From Mrakia gelida (taxonomy: Eukaryota > Basidiomycota > Tremellomycetes > Cystofilobasidiales > Mrakiaceae): a DNA stretch of 64,000 bases. Each line of letters begins with the position of its first letter. The stretch's first letter is position 1. The position numbers and the translations under genes are program-made. The notes beneath the pieces are model-generated. The model had not been told where the DNA came from. It did not search any database and was given only the letters and a program-made list of their open reading frames with translations. Below are positions 39,354 to 49,475 of the stretch, in pieces. The DNA lies in NCBI GenBank assembly GCA_024345305.1, contig BRON01000002.1:1736001-1800000 (forward strand), written 5' to 3'.

Positions 39354-42080
39354 ATGATGTTTCTAGCTACCTCGAGATCCACTCTATCGCCTCGAGCTCT
39401 CAAAAGAGCTCACAACTTCCTCAACGGATCACAACGATCCTTCTCTCAACCGCCGTCGAAGGCGAGCTCCTCCTCCTCCCGCCAACGAGAGAAGAGTCAT
39501 TGGACGGGGATTCCTGGTAGTAGGGTGCCCTCAGTGAGTGATCATTCCCAGCTTCGTACTCCGGGGAACTCGTCTTCTTGCGCTGGATGGGTTGGAGTTG
39601 TTTAGAACGCGAGAAAATGAGCTCGATCCATCGCCTCCCGGCCCGAACTCACCTCCCTTGTTTCCTTCTTTTCCAGCTCGCCTTCTCGACCATCCTTTCC
39701 ACCGCCACAGCTCTTTACTTTCTCTATCCTCCCTCCACCATCTCCCTCGACGCTCCTTCACCGTCAACGCGTCTGATCTCAGCTCAAGAAGTCGGAAAAC
39801 ACTCGTCGGAGGAGAGCCTCTGGGTCATCGTCTACGATCCAATCTCTGGACGCAAAAAGGTCTGGGACCTCACGAGTTTCGTCGAACGACATCCCGGAGG
39901 AGAAGAGATTCTGGTTCACTGGGCTGGGAAAGACGCTTCGTAAGTCTCTCTGTTCCCTTCTTCCTGCAGCCAGCCTTTTAACGCCAGAAGCGTCGCACCA
40001 CTCGCGCTGATGACCTCGCCGACTTTGTCCTCCCCTTTCCCAGGAAAATCTTCGGACCCATTCATCCCAAGGGGATCATCGAGAGAACTCTACCCGCTGA
40101 GTGTTTCATCGGCTTCGTGGATCCTGCGACGCTCCCAGACGACGCCGATGTCCAAACGGAGGACGAGTTGAGAGTCGAGTATGCGAGGAGGAACATGCCT
40201 CCGCTGGGAGCTATGGTGAATCTACACGACTTTGAGGTAAGCTACACATCTCTGTTTCCCGCTCAGATCTCGAGGCCTCGGCTGACGCTCGCGCTTCTTT
40301 GCCCTCCTTCCTCTCAAACTCTTCCTTGATCTCCTCCGTCGCGTCCAGATCGAAGCCGAGAAGGTCCTCTCCAAAACAGCCTGGTCCTACTATGCGTCGG
40401 CCGGAGACGACGAGTACTCCAAACGAGAGAACGCATACGCCTACTCTCACTACTGGTTCCGTCCCTCCCTCCTCCGTCGTCCTGTGGGAGTCCCTCTCGA
40501 CCTTTCTGTCGAATTGCTCGGCGGAGCCGTCAAGTCGCGGCTTCCCATCTACATCTCGCCAGCAGCTATGGCCAAACTGGGACATGAGGAAGGAGAGAGG
40601 AACCTGGTTCGAGGTGCTGGTCAGGCTGAGATTCTTCAGGGAGTGAGTTTGAGCGAAGAACATCGAGACGCGAAGACGCGCTCGAAAAATCTGACCTCTC
40701 CTTGTTTCCTCGCTAGATCTCGATCAACGCTTCCTGCTCGCTGGAGGAGATGGTCGAGGTCAGGAAGGAGGGTCAGCCTCTCCTCTTCCAGATCTACCTG
40801 GACAAGAACCGGAAGAACAGTGAGGCGCTCGTCAAGAAGGTCGAGGAGATGGGATTCGATGGATTGTTCTTTACGATCGGTGAGCGAGCTCGTCACTCAA
40901 CCAAGCTGATGAATCGAGGCTGAACCCCTTCTTCTTTGCACTTCGTAGACTCCTGCGTTCCTGGGAAACGAGAGCTGGATATTCGAGCCAAACCCGTTCT
41001 GCCAGGCGCCGTCGCGTCGAAAGGTGTCGCTGGTGGTGAGTTTTATCTTCCAGTCTCTTCCTGACAATCTGACGAGACAAAATACTTACTTCACTCATCC
41101 TTCAACCTCCCCAGCTATCAGCGGATACCAAGGTCAGCCTTCGTCGTCATTTTCACTCGCTCGCGTCGAAGCTAACTTTGCTTGTTCTCTTCGCTCGTTT
41201 AGACGGAAACCTCACTTGGTTCGTTCCCTTCCTCTTTTTCGCCCAACTCAAGCTTTTCTGACGCTCTATTCTCTCGCAGGGACGACGTCACCTGGCTCAA
41301 AGTGAGGCTCTCGTGTCGTTTTGGTTCGCTCTTGTTCATCTCTCGTTAACTGACTCGACGACTCGTCTTCCCTCTTCGTTCGAACAGTCCTTGACCAAGC
41401 TTCCCATCATCGTCAAAGGGATCCAGTCGGCCGAGGACGTAGAGGTCGCCGCTCAGTACGGAGCATCTGGAGTTGTGCTTTCGAACCACGGAGGGCGATC
41501 CCTCGATTTGTTCGTCTCGTTTTTTCCTATCTCGCTTCGAGCGACATCTCTTGCTCACCACCAGCCTCTCTCTTCTTCTTTCTTCTGTCAGCTCCCCCGC
41601 TCCTATCGACGTTCTCTACGAGCTGCAACAGACGAACCCTGAAGTTTTCAAGAAGCTTGACGTTTGCGTGGACGGCGGGGTAAGACGAGGAACAGATGTT
41701 ATCAAAGCTCTTTGCCTTGGTGCGAAGGCTGTCGGTCTCGGTCGTCCGTTCTTATACGGAAATGGGACGTATGGGGAAGAGGGCGTTTTGAAGGTGAGCG
41801 AGATCTCCCATCCGAGCCGTCGAACTGTTCGCTCTCGACGACGAACTGACTCGACCTTTTCGCGTCGTTGCTTCCCTCAGGTCATCCAAAGTGAGCATCT
41901 TCCTCTCGAGCTCGCCATTCCCCGCCTCTGACCTGTGCTGACTCGCTCTTCACTTTCGCTCTTGCAGTCATGGAGGAGGAGATCTCAACGAGTCTTCGAC
42001 TTCTCGGCTGCACGCGGCTCGACCAACTACGACCTTCAATGGTTCGCTACTCGCCGAGGGATGCAGCACCTCGACGCTAG
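39354..42080 (+). CDS. CYB2: L-lactate dehydrogenase (cytochrome), flavocytochrome b2
   Basis: Oxidises L-lactate to pyruvate and passes electrons to cytochrome c in the mitochondrial intermembrane space. The N-terminus [20 protein letters not shown] is a presequence, and [17 protein letters not shown] is the membrane sorting segment. The cytochrome b5 domain shows [15 protein letters not shown] and IHPKGIIE with the two haem histidines. The FMN domain shows [72 protein letters not shown], then AISGYQ, DGNLTW and DDVTWLK on short exons. [15 protein letters not shown] is followed by the catalytic [28 protein letters not shown] and GLGRPFLYG. It ends APRR at TAG 42078. At about 500-550 aa it is near the yeast size, and the b5-FMN fusion excludes plain glycolate oxidase. 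Confidence 0.93.
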
Positions 42081-42318
42081 ACACGCTGGCTTGGATGACA
42101 TGACGATATTACCGACGACCTTGCGATTTCAGAAGAGACTGGACAGCTGAGAAGGCTCCTCTTGACGCGTCTTCTCGATCTCTGTGTTTCGCTCTCGGCT
42201 CGTCGACGACTAGAGAAGGCAACTGCATGATCGTAACATGTCGTAGAGACTGAGGAGAAGAGATGAAAGGAAGAGCGAGAGATCCTCAACGATAACCCGA
42301 AAAGAAAGCGAGCTAAGT

Positions 42319-45300
42319 TAGAACTGACAAGCGAATCGGAACGAGACTTAGATCAGTTTTCGCTTCGTCCAGCTCGATCCGAGAACGAAGAACTCACGAG
42401 CAAGTAGGCCTTGGTGAGAGGAAGAGTATCCGCAGGAGGAACGTCGCACAGGACTCCATCAGCTCGAACCTCATACGTCTCGGCGTCGACTGGAAGGAAA
42501 GAGGAAGTGAGTTCTAGCCTTCGACTTCCGAGCTCGAGAAAGAGAAAGGACGCTCACCTTCCATCTTGGGCGTAATATCGTTGTGCTTCATGTCCTTCTT
42601 GGTGACCTTCCTACATCCCTTGACGGCAGCAGGTCGTTTCTTGAGTCCGTAGGAGGCGATGGCGCCTGGCGAGGCAGAAACAACGAGACGGAAAAAGGAT
42701 CAGCGTCCGACTCGCCCTCTTCGTCTTGCACACGAGGCTCAAGATCTCTACATACCTGAGATGATCGAGATCTCCGAGACCCAGATGACCGAGTTGAGAG
42801 CTGCTGCTCCAGGGTAGGATCCCCACATGGGTCGACCGAAGATGGGTTGGACGGTCGGAATCGACGCGCCTGCATCTCCCATCTGTGCGAGAACGGAAAA
42901 ACAAGATGGTTGAATCAGGTCAGCTGAGAGCAGAGATGAGAATGGGCGGAAGGAGAAAAACGAATAACGAGAGCGAGGAGAAAGAAGAGAGGAAGCGCGA
43001 CGAACCTGAGCCCAAGCGATAACTCCGCCCTTCACGATCATATCTGGCTTCTGGCCGAAGTTCTCAGGCTTCCAGATGACGAGATCGGCGAGCTGACCGA
43101 CGGCGACTTGTCCGATGATGTGACTCATTCCATGAGTGATGGCGCTGGGGAAGGAAAGGAGGGACGACGCGACGACGGCGAAGGCGAGGGAGAGAGACGC
43201 GTCAGGTTTGGCTCAACTCGACGAAGGAGAGAGAGAGTAAGCTGCGAAGAACTGAGAGACTAACGGGTTGATGGTGTACTTGGCGATGTACCTCTTGACT
43301 CGGATGTTGTCCTTTCCTTGCTCGTCTCCCTCGAGGGGACCTCGGACCTCTCGCATCTTGGCTGCTGTTCGCCAGGTTCGAGAGATGACTTCTCCGATTC
43401 GACCCATGGCTTGAGCGTCGGAACTGGTAAGCGAGGTGAAGAAGACAAAAGAAGTGCATGGGGACGGGTTATCAGCGACGCGAAGGCGAAGGCGAAGGCG
43501 AAGGCGAAGGCGAAGGCGAAGGCGAAGGCGAAGGCGAAGGCGAAGGCGAAGGCGAAGGCGAAGGAGGACGACGGGTGAGACGCGTCTCACTCACCTGATC
43601 ATCGAGATCGCCCCGGTATCGTGAAGCAAATCCTCCGCTGCGACCGTCTCTGCTCGAATCCTCGAATCGGCGAACGCGATGTCCTCAGGGATCGACTTGT
43701 CGAGATGGTGGCAGACCATGAGCATGTCGAGATGCTCGTCGAGCGTGTTACGGGTGAAGGGTCGGGTTGGGTTAGTTGACGAAGGAAGGACGTTGTCTTG
43801 ACCGCAGACGACGATGATGTCGGGAGCATGACCACCTCCAGCTCCCTCGGTGTGGTAGCTGAGCCGAAAGGAAGAGACGAGCGTTAGAATGGCAAAGAAG
43901 GCTCGAGGAGAGAGAAGGGACGAACGTGTGGATCGTTCGACCTTTGAAGGCAGCGATGGTGCTCTCTACGAATCCAGACTCGTTCAGAGTGTCGGTATGG
44001 ATGTTGACCTGGTATTAGAGAGAAGCAGAAGCGAAACAAAGCGACGAAGTCAGCTTTCGTCGCGTCTCCGCATTGTCGACGCTCGTTCGAATCGACGCAT
44101 CTTCTCTTCAGACAAGGTTCGACCCAGACTCGAGTCGTCGGCCTAGAAGCGAGCGCACCTGAACATCGTACTCGTCTCCGACCTTCAAGCACTGATCGAT
44201 GTTGCTAGGCGTCGTTCCCCAATCCTCGTGCAGCTTCAATCCGACGGCTCCAGCCTTGACGATATCGACAAGTCCATCGGGTCCGGAGTCGTTTCCCTTT
44301 CCGGTAAAGGCGAAGTTCATGGGAATACCGTCGGTGGCAGCCCTGGTGAAGTTGGAGCAGAAGAAGAGGGAAGAGTCAGCGAGACGATTTCGGACGAAGG
44401 AGAGGAAGGAAGAAAGAACGAACATCATCGCTTGCATGTAGTTCTGTCCAGGAGTACAGGTTGTAGCGTTTGATCCAGCAGCGGGTCCAGTACCTCCTCC
44501 GATGAGGGTGGTCGTTCCAGAAGCGAGAGCCTGAGGAAAGGAAGAACGCGTCAGGGTTTCGAGAACAAATCTCGAGAGACGAAAGAGCAAACTCACCTCA
44601 GTCCAAAGTCCAGGGCAGATGTAGTGAACGTGAGAGTCGATAGCTCCAGCGGTGATAATGAGTTTCTCTCCAGCGATGACCTGTTTGAATCCGAGCGAGG
44701 AGAAGTCAGTCCGCCATCGAGTTCGAGGCAAGGCGAAAAGGAATCGAACGAACCTCGGTGTTGACTCCCACGATCATGTCAAGATCGACTCCGTCCATGA
44801 CGTCTGGGTTCCCAGCCTTTCCGATAGCCTGAATGTGACCGTTCTTGACTCCAATGTCGGCCTGGGCGAGGGAAGGAGAGGAGATAAACGCGTCGGTCAG
44901 CGAGAGAGAACGATGAGGAGTTCGAAGACGCGACTGACCTTGTAGATTCCAGACCAGTCGATGATGAGAGCGTTGGTGATTCTGGGGACGAGAAAACGAG
45001 CCAGAAAAGTGTCAATCCGAGAGACGAAGGTGGCAGGGAGGTCGAGCGAGCGAAGGAAAGCGAAGAAAGGACGAACACAAGATCGAGTGATTCCGAGTCC
45101 TTCTTGTTGGTCGCTTGACCTTGACCATCTCGAAGCGATTTACCTGACGAAGACGAGAGTAGAAGGGTACGCTGAGTCAGCGACGAGCTAGCGAAAAGGC
45201 AAGTCCTCTCGAGTCAAGAGGTAGAAGACGACGAACCTCCTCCAAACTTGCACTCGTCGCCGTAGACGGTGAGATCCTTCTCGACCTCGACCCACAGGTT

Positions 45301-46893
45301 GGTATCTCCGAGTCTAAGGAGGGAAAAAGAGGCGGATATCGGGTCAGATCAAGAACATGAACACTGCGAAACGAAACGCGAAAAACTGACCGAACTCGAT
45401 CTCCGGTGGTGGGTCCGTACATCGACGCGTCTGAAAGAGTCGAGCAAGACGCGAATCAGTTCCTATTCCCCTTGAGCCCACTCCAACCCTTGTACAACGA
45501 TATACAAGCTCTAAAAAGACCGACTCACAGGTTTCCCTCTCGATAGTCCTCTCTCCTCCCTCGTCCCACTTCCCAAGTCCCTCCCTCTGATCCTTGAACC
45601 CCTCGGCCTTCAACTTCTCCTCGATCTCTTTCCACCTCTCCTCTCCCTCGGCAAACTTTCCCTCCGACAACCTCGATCCTCCTTGGATCATCTTGTTCCC
45701 TCCGATGGTAACGAGCGAGACCGACTTGGATTCTCCAGGCTCGAATCGGACGGCCGTTCCTGCTGGGATGTCGAGATGGGTTCCGTACGAGAGTTTTCGG
45801 TCGAAGAGGAGGTGCTTGTTGGTCTCGAGGAAGGGGTAGTGAGAGCCGACCTGGAGAAGAAGGAGCGAAGAGAGGGAGCGAAAGAGACGCGAACGAAAGT
45901 CAGTTTATGACTCACGCTCGTCGACTTTTTGAGGTGGCGAAACTGACCTGAATGGGCCTGTCTCCAGTGTTGGTAACTCTCAGCTTGACCCTCTTCCTGC
46001 CCTTGTTGATCTTGATGGGCTCTCCTCGACAGACGACGGCTCCAGCGGCGGCAGCGACGGAATAGAGGTCCTCCGCTTCGAGAGGGAAGAGGTCGTCGGA
46101 GGGGATGGGGAGGAAGGAACCGTAGAGAGCGTTTGCTAGGTTGCCTGAATCAGTACAGACTGGATCGTGGACGGTGACGAGGAAGGTTCTGGGACGGTGC
46201 AAGAGTAATACGGAGTCAGAAAAGGGGTCGAGAGGTAGGAGCGGAGGAGGTGTCGAAGCTGATCCGAAGACGAAGAGATGGTCTCACCCTGCGAGCACAA
46301 GAGAAGTGAAACGGTCAGCTTCTATCATTAATGCCTCTTAGAAGACAAGGTAGGTCTCGCTCACCATCAGGAAAAGTCCCTTCGACCATGACCTCGTGAA
46401 GCAGAGGAACGACTCCAGGTTGAACGTGTCTCCTTCCGAGGAACTGTTTACCGAGCTGAGGACCGTACAAGTCGGTTAGAGCTGACCTTCTCGTATGGCT
46501 CTCGTATACTGCTCATCATTGATCTTCTCTTAGACATCTGAATCGCTACGTACCTGCATCAACTGAGCAACTGAGTGCTCTCCGTCTCGGATGTACTCGT
46601 GAAGTTGGGAAGCGATGAGCGCCGTGGCCTCTGTTTGATTGAGTTTCTGTCCTCGAGCAAGTCGCTTCTGAGCAAGGAAGCCGACCTGTGCATAGGATGC
46701 GGGGAGAGACGAGAATGTAGCAAAAAGAAGGAAGAAAGGGAAAGAGAAGGGAGGAGGAGATAAGCGTGAGCTCGACGAGACAGATGTGTCCTCCTTCGCC
46801 CTTGGCTTGGAGGTCAACAAAACGAGATAACGAAGGTGAGAGGCTGACCTGATGAAGGAGAATTTTATCGTGCTCTCGCGGGAGAAGCTTCAT
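42319..46893 (-). CDS. URE1: Urease (single-chain fungal type)
   Basis: Nickel enzyme hydrolysing urea to ammonia and carbamate. Gamma, beta and alpha parts are fused as in plants and fungi. Seen: [20 protein letters not shown] and [18 protein letters not shown] (gamma); the beta part with GDRPIQVGSH-like context at the 45900s and [15 protein letters not shown]; then alpha [34 protein letters not shown] (Ni ligands), GLKLHEDWG (carbamylated Lys), [25 protein letters not shown], the flap [16 protein letters not shown] (Asp ligand) and [10 protein letters not shown]. The protein ends KAYLLF. The last codon and stop (TTC TAA) lie on a separate 6-nt exon at 42324-42319. Maturation would need accessory proteins, none of which are in the window. 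Start ATG at 46893. Confidence 0.95.
43480..43563 (+). repeat. Perfect (GCGAAG)14 hexanucleotide tandem repeat in a urease intron
   Basis: Fourteen uninterrupted copies of GCGAAG (84 bp) lie on the plus strand, which is CTTCGC on the urease sense strand. The array sits inside the intron between the exon ending with the AISMI segment and the exon starting with SDAQAMGR, between the donor and a CTGAT branch site. It produces spurious Leu-Arg and Lys-Ala repeat frames that are not genes. Confidence 0.95.
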
Positions 46894-47206
46894 CTTGAAG
46901 AAGAGGAAAGAGGGAGGAGGAAGAGATGGTGGGTGGTGGGATCGAAGGAGGAAGGTCGGGATGAGATCCCAGAGACTCGAAACGAAGCCGAGCTCTCTCC
47001 GGCTTTTTAAAATCGAAAACGAAGTTTTTCTCGAGTATTGAAGACTTTGGAGTCTTCTTCGTCTCTCGCAAGAGTACCAAAATTGTCCGCAAGGTTACTG
47101 ACCGAGCTGCTGGGGAGACGAGCAGACGAAGGTCAAAGCTCGAAGTTGAGCTCGACGTCCAACCTCTCCTTCCCCTCCTCTTCTTCCTTCACCCTTCACC
47201 GCCAGC
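46894..47206. promoter_or_regulatory. Shared divergent promoter, URE1 / MYND protein
   Basis: This 313-bp stretch lies between divergent start codons. A short CTTTTTAAAATCG sequence near 47003-47016 is the most AT-rich piece and could act as a TATA-like element for the urease side. Confidence 0.4.
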
Positions 47207-48501
47207 ATGGAACCTCAGTCCGCTCTCGTCCTCGACGTGGAGAAGCTCAGGAAGCTCCTGGGTCTTTTCCAAGACGGCAGACCAGCTGCAACAATCGTGA
47301 CAAAGGCTGACTTCAAACAGGCGAAGGAAATCGTGAGCTCAACCTCTCACCTCGCCTCACCTCGTCTCGCCTCCTTCTTTGCTGTCTCTCTGACACCCTC
47401 AACCGTTTTTTCGCATAGTACGCGAGGAGCCACCGTCTCAACGAATTCTGGGTACGTCAACTTCGTCTCACTTTCTTGGTCTTTGGAAAGCGTGCTGACG
47501 GCTCTCGTTCTCCATCGTACACGGCTCGTCTTTCGCAGGACGACTTCTCCCCCAGGTTCCTGCCTTCCCATCTTCGCACCTTCTTCACCAAGATCCAAGT
47601 TCCAAAGGACAGCCCGACGCTGGACATCTGGATCGTTCACTGCAACATCACCTCTCGAATCATCAAGTGGGCGGAGATGGGTCGATTCGTTCGCGAGAAC
47701 CTCCAGGGGTCGAAGCGGATGTATCTCGCTCTCGCAGATGTACTCGTCTCTAGCGTCTCCCTCGCCTCCTCTCTCGACCAACTGGTAAGCGAACTGATAT
47801 ATGTCTCACCCTTTGACAGAAAAGAACAGTGTTTGAACCTCGTTTTGTTCCACCCCGACAGAACGAGCTCGTCCTGCCATCCGCCTTCGCTCTCGGCACG
47901 ATTGCCAACCTCCTCCTCACCTACCTGCCTCCCCAAGAGACGCTTCCCCCTCACCCCTACCCCATCAAAGCTCGTCTCGCCAAAGTGGCTAAGCTACTTG
48001 CCGCCGAAGCCGCGGAGTTCGACTCGGAGGAATTCGTCGCCGTCGCGAGGGAGGTTGGGTCGATGGCTGGCACGGAGCTCGACACCATCAAGGCGGGAGT
48101 CTACCAGAGCTTGTTTCGTACGGGAAAGGTCACTTACTGGGTGACCTGCGAGTTCGAGGTCAAGCATGCAGACGGAACTTGCGTCAAGCTCGCTGAAGGG
48201 GAACGGATGTCAGCTTGTGGTCGAGTGAGTTCGTTGTGTCGCTCGTCTTTCACTCCTCCTCTCCCTTCCCATGCATCATGCTGACTTTCCCCCCTACTTC
48301 TCAGTGCCGTTGCGTCAGATACTGCTCGAGAGGTTCGCCCTCCCTTGTCTCTCTGGCCCCTCCCTCCCTCGCTCGACTCTTCGACGCGTCGACCTTCGCT
48401 CACCCGTTTTCCCTCTCCTCTCTCTCCATCTCTCCCTCGCAGACCACCAACGACAGGACTGGAAACAACATAAGCAGTTTTGCCGAGTGGCTGCTTGGTG
48501 A
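47207..48501 (+). CDS. MYND-type zinc-finger protein
   Basis: About 300 aa, with a C-terminal MYND finger, a protein-interaction zinc module. The body reads MEPQSALVLDVEKLRKLLGL, YARSHRLNEFWDDFSPRFLP, DIWIVHCNITSRIIKWAEM and NELVLPSAFALGTIANLLL, a helical region of unknown function. The finger runs from YWVTCEFEV and GTC to SACGRCRCVRYCSRDHQRQD and WKQHKQFC, closing with RVAAW at TGA 48499. One usual cysteine in the CS-x-CQ position is a histidine here (SRDHQ), so one zinc site would be unusual or weakened. There is no SET domain, so it is not a SMYD methyltransferase. Introns: five or so, one giving a 28-nt exon inside the finger. Confidence 0.8.
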
Positions 48502-49475
48502 CGGAACCGGATCACGGAGGGTGGGGGACGAAGGACGAGGAGGAGAGGAGAAAAGATCGGATGAGACGCGACGAGGGAGCTTCCAACGAACAACTTCGAG
48601 TTTTGCTTCGTTACCTTCATGACGCTTGACGAAAATGTAGTCCCCGTACTGCGCTATCTTTGCTTTCACTTGTCTGGATACTGAACGCGCTCTTCTTGAG
48701 GGGCCTCGAGCACGAGTTTTGATACAGACGACGGGTCGAGTCGATCCCTCGCGGCGTCTCCCTTTCTCGTTTCATCGTTCTGTGCTTCCCCAAGCTCACC
48801 TCTCGTTGTGTCCTCGACTTCTCGAGCAAGCAGGGCCTCTGCCTTCATAGCTCACAAACCGACGGTACGTAGCTCGCGCCTCCGTCTCGCCTCGACTCGA
48901 CCAACTCTAAAAGCAAAACGCGTTCTCGCCCGAAGAAAGGTGAAAAACAACCTCGTTCGATCTAGTAAAAGAGAAAGCGAAACTCAAGAAGCGATAGAAA
49001 GAAAGGCAAAGAGAGAGAAAAAGAGTTATCCAAGAAACCGGGATAGACCAGACGAGTCGACTAGGAACAAGAAGCTGGAGCGAGCCGAACGAAACGAAGC
49101 GAACAAAAGAAACGGAAAAAAAGACCGAGACTCAAAGACGGGGTGCGAGAAGGGAGGAGAAGGTATAGGTAAAAAACGAGAGTCAGAGAAAAGAGGTGTG
49201 TGTGTATTAAAAAGCGCGCGAGAGAAGGAAGGGAGGAAGGGGGGAGGGAGAGGGAGGGTTGCCAGGGTGGGAGGAAGAACAAACAGGTAACGGGTTTTGA
49301 GGGATGGGAAAAACTAGGTGGTTGGAGCAGGGGCATTGGGAGGTGTTTAAGCTAGGAGAGTATGAAGAGGGAACGAAGAAGAAAACCCGGGAGAAAACAG
49401 AACGAAAAACGAAGAGGGAGGCGAACGAACGCGTCTCGAGTCGAGGAGATGAGAACGAACGAGGCTGGCGCCGGA
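48502..49475. other. Intergenic, strongly purine-rich on the plus strand
   Basis: About 970 bp between the converging MYND and casein kinase genes. From about 48940 to 49400 the plus strand is dominated by GA/AAG runs, so it is pyrimidine-rich on the casein kinase sense strand, consistent with a long 3' UTR. Small frames exist on both strands, including a minus frame starting at 48848, but none has a convincing family or splice structure. Confidence 0.4.

Noticed and set aside
43436..43624. Open frames made of Arg, Lys-Ala or Leu-Arg repeats
   Set aside because: They are translations of the (GCGAAG)14 tandem repeat, which lies in a urease intron.
48600..48848. Possible small minus-strand gene starting MKAEALLAREVEDTTR, with a later YGDYIFVKRHE segment
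   Set aside because: No CTGAC branch site or in-phase splice join connects the pieces, and the joins tried hit stops. Left as intergenic.
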